Origin: CAYXUW01 sp964468375
GTDB taxonomy: Bacteria; Planctomycetota; Phycisphaerae; Sedimentisphaerales; Anaerobacaceae
Direction: 5' to 3'
DNA: 23,824 nucleotides
Assembly (NCBI GenBank): GCA_964468375.1
Contig: CAYXUW010000015.1
Location: 1-23,824 of the forward strand
In this document: piece by piece, positions 8,865 to 16,019 of the stretch
Layout of the letters: every line of letters begins with the position of its first letter
Position numbering within the stretch: the stretch's first letter is position 1
The notes under the pieces: generated by a model
What the model saw: the letters and a program-made list of their open reading frames with translations, nothing else
The model's database searches: none
What the model was told of the DNA's origin: nothing
Made by a program: the position numbers and the translations under genes

Positions 8865-8893
8865 TTGCCCGAAGTTGCTTTATAGCTTAAAAT
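8865..8893 (+). promoter_or_regulatory. Promoter for the kinase-heptosyltransferase fusion, possibly leaderless
   Basis: TTGCCC (8865-8870), 17 nt, TAAAAT (8888-8893). The expected start is about 8900, only a few bases from the ATG at 8903, and no Shine-Dalgarno sequence is visible. Confidence 0.4.
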
Positions 8894-8902
8894 GACCCGG
8901 CG

Positions 8903-10822
8903 ATGGCCTTTTTACAGGTAAATCCCGGTAAGAATATCGAGATTGTGTCACTCCGGCTCGATGGCGGCTGGAGCGGCAGGGCGGTATTGTTCGCAGTTTC
9001 CCGCGGCAGAAAGCTTTTGAAGCTTGACTGGCTCGACTGCATCGCGGAACCCCAGTGGCTGTTTCAGGATATCGAAAAGACCCTGAAAACCGAGGACAGA
9101 AACTGCGTTGTTGTGAAAGACCTTTCGATAGGCAGAAGCCGGCGGAAGGTTGTCATCAAGCGCCACTATCCCGGCGGCGGCCTGCGGCGGTTCTTCCGCT
9201 CGTTCCGCCCCGGCAGCAGGGCGCAGCGAAACTTCGACGCCGCCCTTAAGCTGTTAAGCTGCGGTGTCCCCGCGGCGGCCCCGCTCGCCGAACTGCAGAA
9301 AAGGCGATACCTCCGCGTCGAGCAGAGCATATACATCACCGAATTCCTCAAAGCCGGTTTCAACCTGCATACCTTCTTGTCTGAAAAATTGCCGGCAAAT
9401 CGGAAGAAGCCGTTTGCAGTAAAAAAGCAATTGGCTCAGCAGCTTGCTGAGATATTGGCGGAGCTTCATAAAAACAAGCTGTGGTACAGAGATTCCAAGG
9501 CAACAAATTTCGTAGTATGCAAAGAAACCGGCGGCGGCCATAAAGTATTGATTACCGACATGGACGGAATAAAGCCGTATTTCCTCCGCCGCAGCAGATG
9601 CAGATACCGCTCGCTGTGGCAGCTTGCCGCTTCGCTTATGTCTATACCTGCTGTGAATCGGACGGATTACTTCCGCTGCTTTAATGCCTATTGTGACCTG
9701 ACGGGCATTGAGCGTTCGCAGCGTCATAATATTTTCCGCCAGCTTATCCGTAAGGCCGAGGCCAAGCGACGCCGTTCGGTGCCGAAGAATATCCTGCTCA
9801 TCAAGCCCAGCTCGCTCGGCGATATCGTTATGGCACTGCCGGCGCTGTCGGCTTTGCGAAGGAGCTTTCCCGATGCGAAGATTAGCTGGTTCGTCCGGAC
9901 GGAGTTCGCGCCGCTTATCAGGAATCACCCGGAACTGTCCGAAGTGATTCTCTTCGACCGCTATTTTTTAGGCAAGGCCTGGTATCATCCTCGCGCATTC
10001 GCCGCCCTCGTTTCGCTTATCCTGCAGCTTCGCCGCGGCAGGTTCGACGCCGTCCTCGACCTGCAGGGCCTTTTCCGAACGGCTTCTCTGTCGTGGCTGT
10101 CCGGTTGCAGGAAACGCCTCGGTATGGCGGGCGCCCGCGAGTTCGGCCATATCTTTTACACACATAAGATTGAGCAGGACGAAGACTGTATTCACCTTGT
10201 CGATTACTACCTCAAAATTGTCCGCGCCGCCGGCGCTTCTGAAACAGACGTCCGGTTCGTATTGCCGATAGACTTTACCCCTGCTTATGCGGTCAGTCGG
10301 CTGCTGAAAACAAACGGCGTTAATGCTGATAACTACGCTTGTTTTGTCCCCACCTCTGCCCACGCCGATAAATGCTGGCCTCTTGAGCGCTTCGCCGAAT
10401 TGGCTGATAAAGTTTCTAAAGAGTTTAAGCTTTCTATAGTCGCTACCGGCTCGGCCTCCGAAAAGGACACCGTAGAGGAATTGAAAAACCGTGCTAATGT
10501 TCCCGTGGCGAATCTCGCAGGCGAAACTTCCATCAAAGAGCTTATGGTCTTGCTGAAATCCGCCAAACTGGTGGTGAGCAACGATACCGGCCCCGGCCAT
10601 ATCGCCGCCGCTTTGGGTGTGCCGGTTGTCTTGATATTCGGCAGGTCCAATCCCGCGAGGGTCGCTCCCTATGGAAAAACCGATAGCGTCGCGGCTGTCG
10701 AGCCGGAGGGCAGGGGCTTCAAGGCCGACAGCGCAGACCCGAAACATAATATTAAAAACGTAACCGTCGATGACGTTTATGAGAAAGTGCGCAGCATGGC
10801 CAAGCCAGCTGTAAGCAGCTGA
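8903..10822 (+). CDS. LPS-core-type kinase fused to GT9 heptosyltransferase
   Basis: The 639-residue protein joins two envelope enzymes. Residues about 60-290 resemble the WaaP/KdkA/InaA kinase clan: KRHYPGG, IYITEFLKAG, LAELHKNKLWYRDSKATNF with catalytic D197, K199 and N202, and the metal-binding ITDMDG (D219/D221). From about residue 294 a GT9 domain begins with KNILLIKPSSLGDIVMALPA, followed by DLQGLFRTA and VVSNDTGPGHIAAALGVP (560-574), the ADP-heptose:LPS heptosyltransferase signature. Such enzymes add and phosphorylate inner-core sugars of LPS on the cytoplasmic face. Both catalytic motif sets look intact. The kinase half has a shortened start and lacks an obvious glycine loop, as is usual in this clan. 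Divergent from the operon at 8766. Confidence 0.88.
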   Translation: MAFLQVNPGKNIEIVSLRLDGGWSGRAVLFAVSRGRKLLKLDWLDCIAEPQWLFQDIEKTLKTEDRNCVVVKDLSIGRSRRKVVIKRHYPGGGLRRFFRSFRPGSRAQRNFDAALKLLSCGVPAAAPLAELQKRRYLRVEQSIYITEFLKAGFNLHTFLSEKLPANRKKPFAVKKQLAQQLAEILAELHKNKLWYRDSKATNFVVCKETGGGHKVLITDMDGIKPYFLRRSRCRYRSLWQLAASLMSIPAVNRTDYFRCFNAYCDLTGIERSQRHNIFRQLIRKAEAKRRRSVPKNILLIKPSSLGDIVMALPALSALRRSFPDAKISWFVRTEFAPLIRNHPELSEVILFDRYFLGKAWYHPRAFAALVSLILQLRRGRFDAVLDLQGLFRTASLSWLSGCRKRLGMAGAREFGHIFYTHKIEQDEDCIHLVDYYLKIVRAAGASETDVRFVLPIDFTPAYAVSRLLKTNGVNADNYACFVPTSAHADKCWPLERFAELADKVSKEFKLSIVATGSASEKDTVEELKNRANVPVANLAGETSIKELMVLLKSAKLVVSNDTGPGHIAAALGVPVVLIFGRSNPARVAPYGKTDSVAAVEPEGRGFKADSADPKHNIKNVTVDDVYEKVRSMAKPAVSS

Positions 10823-10870
10823 AATAGTCTCTTTTTATGATTTGCGGGAAGATCAGGATTATTTTCGAGA

Positions 10871-10898
10871 GGGTCAGAACGAAATTGGTGCTTGACCC
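10871..10898. repeat. Short inverted repeat before the DUF2971 gene
   Basis: GGGTCA (10871-10876) and TGACCC (10893-10898) form a 6-bp inverted repeat with a 16-nt loop in the gap between the fusion gene and the DUF2971 gene. There is no T-tract, so it is not a convincing terminator; an operator is possible. Confidence 0.25.
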
Positions 10899-10946
10899 CT
10901 TCAGTTAGTTTCCATAGCCCCTGGTTTTCTTTTAAGGAACAAGAAA

Positions 10947-11720
10947 ATGTATGAAGATAAAATCGAAACCCCAGATAATGACCAAAAAATTTGGCGATAT
11001 ATGGAGTTTTCAAAATATGTCGATATGCTAACAACAAACACATTATATTTTACTAGGGCAGATAGATTAGAAGACCCATATGATTGCAGTCCTATGCAGT
11101 TTTTGGGGCAGTCGGAGAAGCAATTATCATTGGAATATCCGCGATTTAGAGAAGGAAAACGCCAGCATAATACTTTTGAACGGCTTTTTGTGTATTTGAA
11201 TTGCTGGCACATGAATGATGTTGAATCTGCCGCTTTATGGAAGCTATACTCTGAAAATAAATATGAGACTATCGCAATACAAACTACTTTCGGAAAATTC
11301 GAGTCCGAAATTAAAGATAAGTGGCCGCGAGATGGTATTTTTATATCTAAGGTAAAGTATGATCCTGAAAATGCAGGAGAACCGATTGGAAATCCTCCTG
11401 AGGGCAGATTGTTCTCAGGTTTGGGACGGGCGAATATTATTTTCAAGCGACCATCATTTGCACATGAAAAAGAACTTCGGGCATTTATCCATCAAAGAGT
11501 GGATCAATTAAAAGAATTACAATTACGAAATAAGACACATCTGGAAAAACTAATGAAGGAGCGTCCCGAATATATCCGTATAAAAATTACTCCATCCAAT
11601 TTGATTGAAAGGGTCTATGTCAGCCCTAATGCCACGGATACGTTTGTGGAGTTAGTTAAAAACGTTTCCGGTGCGTTGGAGGGTATAGTTCAAAAATCTG
11701 ACCTGTATGAACTTTATTGA
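10947..11720 (+). CDS. DUF2971 family protein
   Basis: The 257-residue soluble protein shows the pattern I associate with DUF2971: WRYMEFSKYVDMLTTNTLYF then RADRLEDPYDCS near residues 16-47, a central NCWHMNDVESAALWKLYS (about 90-107), and YETIAIQTTF. The FAHEKELRAF segment further on supplies the second conserved His-Glu pair. The family has no established biochemical activity; its members are patchily distributed and often sit among accessory or phage-defence genes. A good ribosome-binding sequence (TAAGGAA) precedes the ATG. The gene is AT-rich compared with the fusion gene upstream, consistent with recent acquisition. It appears complete. Confidence 0.75.
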   Translation: MYEDKIETPDNDQKIWRYMEFSKYVDMLTTNTLYFTRADRLEDPYDCSPMQFLGQSEKQLSLEYPRFREGKRQHNTFERLFVYLNCWHMNDVESAALWKLYSENKYETIAIQTTFGKFESEIKDKWPRDGIFISKVKYDPENAGEPIGNPPEGRLFSGLGRANIIFKRPSFAHEKELRAFIHQRVDQLKELQLRNKTHLEKLMKERPEYIRIKITPSNLIERVYVSPNATDTFVELVKNVSGALEGIVQKSDLYELY

Positions 11721-12028
11721 AAGAGCAAAAATAGTTACAGCTACTTATTGTTTTGCTGTTGCATCCTCCTGTTCGGCCATTTTCCCATTTTGCTTCGCGG
11801 CTTCGCTGCTGTGTAAAACTAACGTTCCTCATCGCGGCCTCCGGAAACAACAGCAACTTTAGGTTAGAAACAAGCCAATAAATTTTTCAAAAAACCGCGG
11901 CGGATTACCGACACTTGCAAATTTTTCTCTAAAAAGCTTGCTTACCTTTAGTTAAACTGTGATAATTATAAATCACTTAATAGCAGGAGAATTAACCGCT
12001 GAGAAATAAATTTGCCAAAAGAGGTCCC
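11721..12028 (+). other. 308-bp intergenic stretch with diverged repeat and promoter
   Basis: No ORF. It contains a 9-bp inverted repeat, TTGCTGTTG (11753-11761) with CAACAGCAA (11848-11856). The enclosed sequence resembles 13040-13140 (for example CCTCCTGTTCGG against CCTCCTGCTCGG). The right part holds the promoter described at 11938. Confidence 0.4.
11938..11966 (+). promoter_or_regulatory. Extended -10 promoter for the two-TM protein gene
   Basis: TTGCTT (11938-11943), 17 nt, GATAAT (11961-11966), with a TG dinucleotide one base before the -10 hexamer. Expected start near 11973, leader of about 56 nt. Confidence 0.5.
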
Positions 12029-12922
12029 ATGGAAAACTTTACTATAAAGATTGTGATAGCGTTAGCGATACTTTGGTTACTCATTTTATTAATGATATAC
12101 CTTTTTGGTGGCTTGGGTAAATCAACTTGTCATAAATGGGTGGAGTTAACCATATCATATTTTACAGTCGTAGCAATAGTGGCAGGAGGTTTTTTTGCCT
12201 ATTTTAAATATGATAGTTATCGTAGAGAAAGTAATTATCAAAAGGTAATTACTCGTTATTTGGATAACAATATCGATGTATTTACTTTCGAATTGTCCTC
12301 CTACTCAATGAATGTGTCTACGAATTTAGAATTAATAAAAGAGAATGTTATAACCGTAGAAGAAAGAAAAAAAATATTTGGTTCTATACTCGAGACCTCT
12401 GAAAAACTGCGTTATTCTTTACCTAAATTAATGGTTTTTGACCCTATAGTATACCGGAGTTATAAGAGGATGATTAACGAAATAACTGTTTGTTTGTACA
12501 AAACAACCCACAGTAGCTCTGATATCGAGTCAATTGAAAACAGGAAAATGATTGTTGAAAATTGGTCTAATTTCATCATATTCAACTTACAAGATATAGG
12601 TGAGTTGTTGCGGAAAAATATCTACGATTATGATACTCCTAACATAGAGAAAATTAAAGAGAAGGATAAATATAAGGAGATAATTACTAGATTTTCAACA
12701 TTCAACAGCAAGTGGGATTCTATGATTGAGGCAAGAAATAACTTCCGAAACTATCGGAAGAACAATGAAAGTTTGCAAAAAAGTAACCCCGAGCAATTTG
12801 AAAAGGAAAGCAAAGAATTGAACAATGTTTGGACTTCCAAAACTGCGGAGTTACATAATTATGTCGCAGGATATTTAGATGAGAGGGGAATTCCTACTGC
12901 CAAGGCTCAAGAAACCTATTAA
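12029..12922 (+). CDS. Hypothetical protein with two N-terminal TM helices
   Basis: The 297-residue product has two hydrophobic helices (about residues 6-27 and 40-59) separated by a short Gly/Lys loop, then a long, charged, largely helical soluble region. The region from about 205 to 265 is rich in Lys, Glu and Asn and probably forms a coiled coil. I do not recognise a family or any catalytic motif. The ATG has AAGAGGT 4-9 nt upstream. The coding sequence is strongly AT-rich with many ATA, AGA and TTA codons, unlike polA or the GT9 fusion, so transfer is likely. Two-TM plus cytosolic helical domain is a common layout of defence effectors, but that is speculation. Confidence 0.6.
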   Translation: MENFTIKIVIALAILWLLILLMIYLFGGLGKSTCHKWVELTISYFTVVAIVAGGFFAYFKYDSYRRESNYQKVITRYLDNNIDVFTFELSSYSMNVSTNLELIKENVITVEERKKIFGSILETSEKLRYSLPKLMVFDPIVYRSYKRMINEITVCLYKTTHSSSDIESIENRKMIVENWSNFIIFNLQDIGELLRKNIYDYDTPNIEKIKEKDKYKEIITRFSTFNSKWDSMIEARNNFRNYRKNNESLQKSNPEQFEKESKELNNVWTSKTAELHNYVAGYLDERGIPTAKAQETY

Positions 12923-13354
12923 AAGCCCATAAAGCCAGTGGATATATCAAATACCAATCAAGCGCCCGCGCGATTACTTTTACTCCGCCATCGCTAAACA
13001 AATTTTACGCCATTTCCCAATCCCCCGCAACCTTAATATCTTGCTTGTGCTGCCTCCTGCTCGGGTACTGTTTTACTGTTCGCCTCCGGCGAACTACTGT
13101 TTGTTTCCGACTCGCGGGCATCCGGTAGCATCAGCATTTAGGGCATACAGGTAGCAACGCATGAATAATTTGCCCAAAAACCACTTTGCTAACCTCAGCG
13201 ATCTCATCTCAAGCAAGTTTTAGACCAACATGCGAAAAATTTTAACGAAGCTTTTTGATAAGGTTAGCTTCTGTAAGTTCTTGTCTTTATACGAATTAGC
13301 ACAAAGATTAAATTGGCCTATTTAGAAAATAGAGCATTTTATTTATTTTATATA
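12923..13354. other. Intergenic stretch with no gene; diverged repeat and inverted repeat
   Basis: About 430 bp without a credible ORF. Contents: a 15-nt string at 13017-13031 that recurs at 15656-15670; a stretch at 13040-13140 that resembles 11750-11860, containing a small TTCGCC/GGCGAA hairpin; and an 8-bp inverted repeat GCTAACCT (13188-13195) with AGGTTAGC (13261-13268) spanning 81 bp. Confidence 0.4.
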
Positions 13355-13383
13355 TTGACACAATCCAGATAATAGTGTATAAT
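13355..13383 (+). promoter_or_regulatory. Perfect consensus sigma70 promoter
   Basis: TTGACA (13355-13360), exactly 17 nt, TATAAT (13378-13383). Every consensus base is matched. It lies 42 nt before the ATG of the DeoR-like regulator, giving a leader of about 35 nt. Confidence 0.8.
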
Positions 13384-13425
13384 ATTCCCAAAATAAATAC
13401 CTAAATTGCCAAAAAGGGGAAAATA

Positions 13426-14361
13426 ATGGCTCAGAAAACATCTTCACGTCTGTCAAAAGGCCGACCCGCTAAACAAGATTCCTTGTGGTACCGCTCCGAG
13501 GTATTCAAAATACTATTTGCTAGATGGGAAAACCTTGATGCGGATCCGGTACTTAAATACAGTGATGTTGCGGCCGATTTGCATATCGGTATAAAAACAA
13601 TAAGAACCATCGTTAAAGAGATAAGTGATGCTTCAACAAGCATGGTATTAGTTCCGAGAGGCATTCGTGTTAGACGAGAGACCTACTATCACAATAGCCT
13701 TACAAAGGCTCGCGGAATCAAGGATGACTTAGCTGATGAGTTCGTTAAACGTATCCCTCCAGATGTCACCTTGGCATCCTGTGCTGGTACCACAGTAGCA
13801 CTCAGCTTAAAGAGGTTAATTGAAGAAGGACATTATCATGTCATTGTTACAAACAGTATTGGTGCCCTTGATCAGCTTGGTGGTTCAGATATTGCTAACT
13901 TGGTGTTTACAGGTGGTGAATACAAGCCTGGAATTCACGGTTGTGTTGGAAGTAAGGCTGTAGAAGCTTTTAAAGAGGCAAGGTGCCAAGCTGCCTTGAT
14001 AGGCATCTCAGGGATTAACGATAAGGGAGATTTATTTGTACGACATTCCGAAGAGATACCTGTTTACAACCAAATTTTACGATCGGTTACAGATTATGTA
14101 TTTATTGTCGCAGACGCTCGGAAATTAGCGCAAGTTGATACTTGGTGTTTTAATAATATTCGCCAATTGCTTGAGGATGAGCAGAGACCAAACTTGAAAG
14201 TTTGCTTAATAACAAATTCATATCAGTCCTTGGAGGATGAACATTCGCGAGACCGCGCAAAAATTGTATGCAAATCTTTGAAAAGTATCCGTGATGAAAA
14301 TAACAGATTAGATGTGGTTATAGTTAAAAAGACCACTGACAAAGAAAGGACTCATATATGA
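13426..14361 (+). CDS. DeoR-like transcriptional regulator with sugar-phosphate sensor-type domain
   Basis: The 311-residue protein has a basic N terminus (SSRLSKGRPAKQ) and a likely winged-HTH around residues 25-75 (YSDVAADLHIGIKTIRTIVKEI). A Rossmann-like domain follows from about 95. SCAGTTVALSLKRL, VIVTNSIGALDQL, LVFTGGEYKPGIHGCVG and AALIGISGINDKGDLF match the order of DeoR C-terminal sensor motifs, and VFIVADARKL fits the late strand that in DeoR proteins ends in D-x-S-K. Such domains bind sugar phosphates or nucleotides. The HTH is less canonical than in DeoR or SorC proteins. It has a GGGG-type ribosome-binding sequence and a perfect promoter. The stop overlaps the next start (ATGA). 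Confidence 0.65.
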   Translation: MAQKTSSRLSKGRPAKQDSLWYRSEVFKILFARWENLDADPVLKYSDVAADLHIGIKTIRTIVKEISDASTSMVLVPRGIRVRRETYYHNSLTKARGIKDDLADEFVKRIPPDVTLASCAGTTVALSLKRLIEEGHYHVIVTNSIGALDQLGGSDIANLVFTGGEYKPGIHGCVGSKAVEAFKEARCQAALIGISGINDKGDLFVRHSEEIPVYNQILRSVTDYVFIVADARKLAQVDTWCFNNIRQLLEDEQRPNLKVCLITNSYQSLEDEHSRDRAKIVCKSLKSIRDENNRLDVVIVKKTTDKERTHI

Positions 14362-14528
14362 AAAATAATAAAGAAAATGCAATTGAAATACTAAAAGATG
14401 AAAAAGAACAGGTCTTACAAAATCGCGAAAACGTAGCCAATCAAATGAGAATATTAGAAGTTAAATATATCGATTTAACGAAACGTGCAGCTGATCTCGA
14501 CCATGCTGTTCGTAAACTTGAAGGCTAA
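14358..14528 (+). CDS. Small coiled-coil protein coupled to the DeoR-like regulator
   Basis: A 56-codon ORF begins at the ATG that shares ATGA with the regulator's stop, and an AAAGGA ribosome-binding sequence lies 7 nt upstream inside the regulator gene. The product, MKNNKENAIEILKDEKEQVL onward, is almost entirely helical and charged. Hydrophobic residues sit at heptad-like spacing through MRILEVKYIDLTKRAADLDHAV, so it should form a coiled coil. No Cys, signal peptide or membrane segment is present. Coupling means it is probably made in fixed ratio with the regulator and could be an oligomerisation or co-regulator partner. No family is recognised. The length is below many gene callers' limits. 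Confidence 0.7.
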   Translation: MKNNKENAIEILKDEKEQVLQNRENVANQMRILEVKYIDLTKRAADLDHAVRKLEG

Positions 14529-14751
14529 TTTTACATTTGATGGTTGTTATTTTGTTTGACAAACAGATCCTACTGATCGTTTCTGTGTCCGGCCCAAAAA
14601 TCTCTGCTTTCTCCACGATTAAGTTTCCCTTTACTATCCTGTCCGCTTTACATCACACGCCATCCGATATTCTCTTTTCAATCAAAAGCGCGGGTAGTAG
14701 CTCGTAAAAATCAAAAATTGAAATGCAGGGGGCAGGAATCTTTGGTCAGCA

Positions 14752-15450
14752 CTAACGTACCAATTCAAACTTAATGGTAAACTTACCGTCCAGAAACGTC
14801 TCGTTTAACACTCGAAAACGGGCCGGCTCAGCTGTTTTGCCTTCTTGAATAACAATGTTCTTTGACGCACAGATTTCTTCTATTTGTCTCAGCATCCAGG
14901 GCCTGACTTCGGGTCCTTTGCCTTTTACAGATATATAGCCCATTTTTGTTTCCGGGTCGTATTCAAACTCGACCGGCGGCTCAGATGCTTTCGGCGGTTC
15001 CTTGCTGACAGAAGGCAGATTCTTACGGTTAGCAATAGCTCTTGTTTTTTCTATGAATTGTTCCGCTTCTTCATTACTCATACCAAAAGTAAATGTAAAA
15101 TTATTTCCGCCTTGGTCTTTTCCGCTGCCCCATCCCGAAGCGCAGGACAAACAGGAAAATTCGGCATCTACTATACGTCCGTCACTGAAGGTTAGTGATA
15201 CATTCCCCTTTGTGCCCTCACAGTTCAAACTCGGGGACGTATAAGTTAACCAGGAACTCCCTTTGCCGGTGGTTTTACTGTCAACACCTGCTATTTTTAT
15301 TTTGGAAGTGCCCGTAAATAAACTTTGGGTCGCCGTTCCTCTGAAAAGCTCATTGTACTCGTCAAAAGAACCTACAACGGGATAGGTAATACATCCTTGA
15401 GAGAAAACTAGCAAGACAGATACTAAAAACCATATTGTCTTTTTATGCAT
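14752..15450 (-). CDS. Hypothetical lipoprotein
   Basis: The 232-residue protein has a lipoprotein signal: MHKKT, a hydrophobic stretch, and VFSQGC with the lipidated Cys at residue 20. The mature part contains a Ser/Thr/Gly-rich beta region with three Cys between about 75 and 105 (LNCEG and FSCLSCASGWGSG). A Pro-rich linker (SKEPPKASEPP) and a C-terminal alpha/beta domain of about 75 residues follow. The C-terminal part (PWMLRQIEEICASKNIVIQEG then FTIKFELVR) could be a small adaptor domain. I recognise no family. It stands alone on the minus strand and GGATG 8 nt before the ATG may serve as ribosome-binding sequence. Base composition is nearer the chromosome average than the island to its left. 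Confidence 0.65.
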   Translation of the reverse strand: MHKKTIWFLVSVLLVFSQGCITYPVVGSFDEYNELFRGTATQSLFTGTSKIKIAGVDSKTTGKGSSWLTYTSPSLNCEGTKGNVSLTFSDGRIVDAEFSCLSCASGWGSGKDQGGNNFTFTFGMSNEEAEQFIEKTRAIANRKNLPSVSKEPPKASEPPVEFEYDPETKMGYISVKGKGPEVRPWMLRQIEEICASKNIVIQEGKTAEPARFRVLNETFLDGKFTIKFELVR

Positions 15451-15677
15451 GTTACATCATCCGTTCAAATTCAGCCCTAAATCGGTTTTGGAAGAGCTCC
15501 TTTTTCTTTGCTGTGAATCAAAATAGAAAATCCGTTACTTCTTCGGCTTTTCGCTGATTTGGATTAAGTAGAATGTTATCTTTTAATTCGTTAACCGCTA
15601 ATATAGGACGTTCTGGTTAAAATAGGGTCGATGGTATGGCGACGCTCTTTCATTGCCAATCCCCCGCAACTTTTCTC
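15451..15677. other. Intergenic stretch upstream of the lipoprotein gene
   Basis: No ORF worth reporting. The only notable string is the 15-nt repeat at 15656-15670 (also at 13017-13031) just before the promoter at 15678. Confidence 0.4.
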
Positions 15678-15705
15678 TTGATTTTTACCCGAAATTTGGT
15701 ATAAT
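15678..15705 (+). promoter_or_regulatory. Promoter ahead of a hairpin-rich noncoding stretch
   Basis: TTGATT (15678-15683), 16 nt, perfect TATAAT (15700-15705). The predicted transcript start is about 15711, exactly at the base of the first hairpin. No credible protein gene follows. Confidence 0.5.
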
Positions 15706-15710
15706 TCCCT

Positions 15711-15872
15711 CAGTTTATCGCAAGATAAACTGCATATCGCCCAGCAGGGCAAGGTCGTGGGACCAGCAGGTCCGGGTCAGAAACGACTTAATAATTTCAA
15801 CCTTGTAGCGGATTTCGCCTTGTCTTTTTTAAGACAGGCGCAAACCGCAGCGGAGATTGTCTGTCATGACAG
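15711..15872 (+). ncRNA. Candidate structured RNA or structured dispersed repeat
   Basis: A run of compact hairpins follows the promoter. (A) 15711-15732: 9-bp stem CAGTTTATC/GATAAACTG closed by a GCAA tetraloop. (B) 15739-15750: GCCC/GGGC, loop AGCA. (C) 15760-15773: GGACC/GGTCC, loop AGCA, enclosed by GTCGT (15754-15758) and ACGAC (15783-15787). (D) 15808-15848: GCGG/CCGC, then a 10-bp stem with one bulge, loop TTTT. (E) 15861-15872: the 12-bp palindrome CTGTCATGACAG. No known RNA family was recognised; SRP RNA and RNase P signatures are absent. No intrinsic terminator was seen. It may equally be a repeat with many genomic copies. Confidence 0.45.
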
Positions 15873-15879
15873 GAAATTT

Positions 15880-16019
15880 CAATCAAACAAAACAAAAATA
15901 TGCAAAACAAACCCAATTTTAGAAAAAGTCAAATGTTTATAACCGCAATACAAAAAAGCAATTACAGTAGAAAATGCGAATTGGACACTTGGTCAAAACA
16001 AACCCAAACAAAGCCAATT
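15880..16019 (+). repeat. Probable dispersed repeat, Asn/Lys/Gln/Pro-coding tract
   Basis: An A/C-rich tract with recurring CAAAACAAA and CCCAATTTT-like strings reads in overlapping frames as KTNPILEKVK and QNKPNFRKSQ, then SKQTQTKPI. From memory, such pseudo-peptides recur in many unrelated positions in Phycisphaerae assemblies and are not genuine proteins. It abuts the ileS stop codon. Confidence 0.4.

Noticed and set aside
9254..10747. Long minus-strand ORFs opposite the kinase-GT9 fusion
   Set aside because: The plus-strand frame shows two intact enzyme signatures. The opposite frames have no recognisable motifs.
11745..13268. Integron gene cassettes with attC sites
   Set aside because: The inverted repeats do not match the RYYYAAC and GTTRRRY core boxes, and no integrase is present in the window.
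15735..15790. Signal recognition particle RNA
   Set aside because: GGTCC and AGCAG strings first suggested the SRP apical loop, but the GGAAG-type conserved symmetric loops are missing and the AGCA sits as a simple tetraloop.
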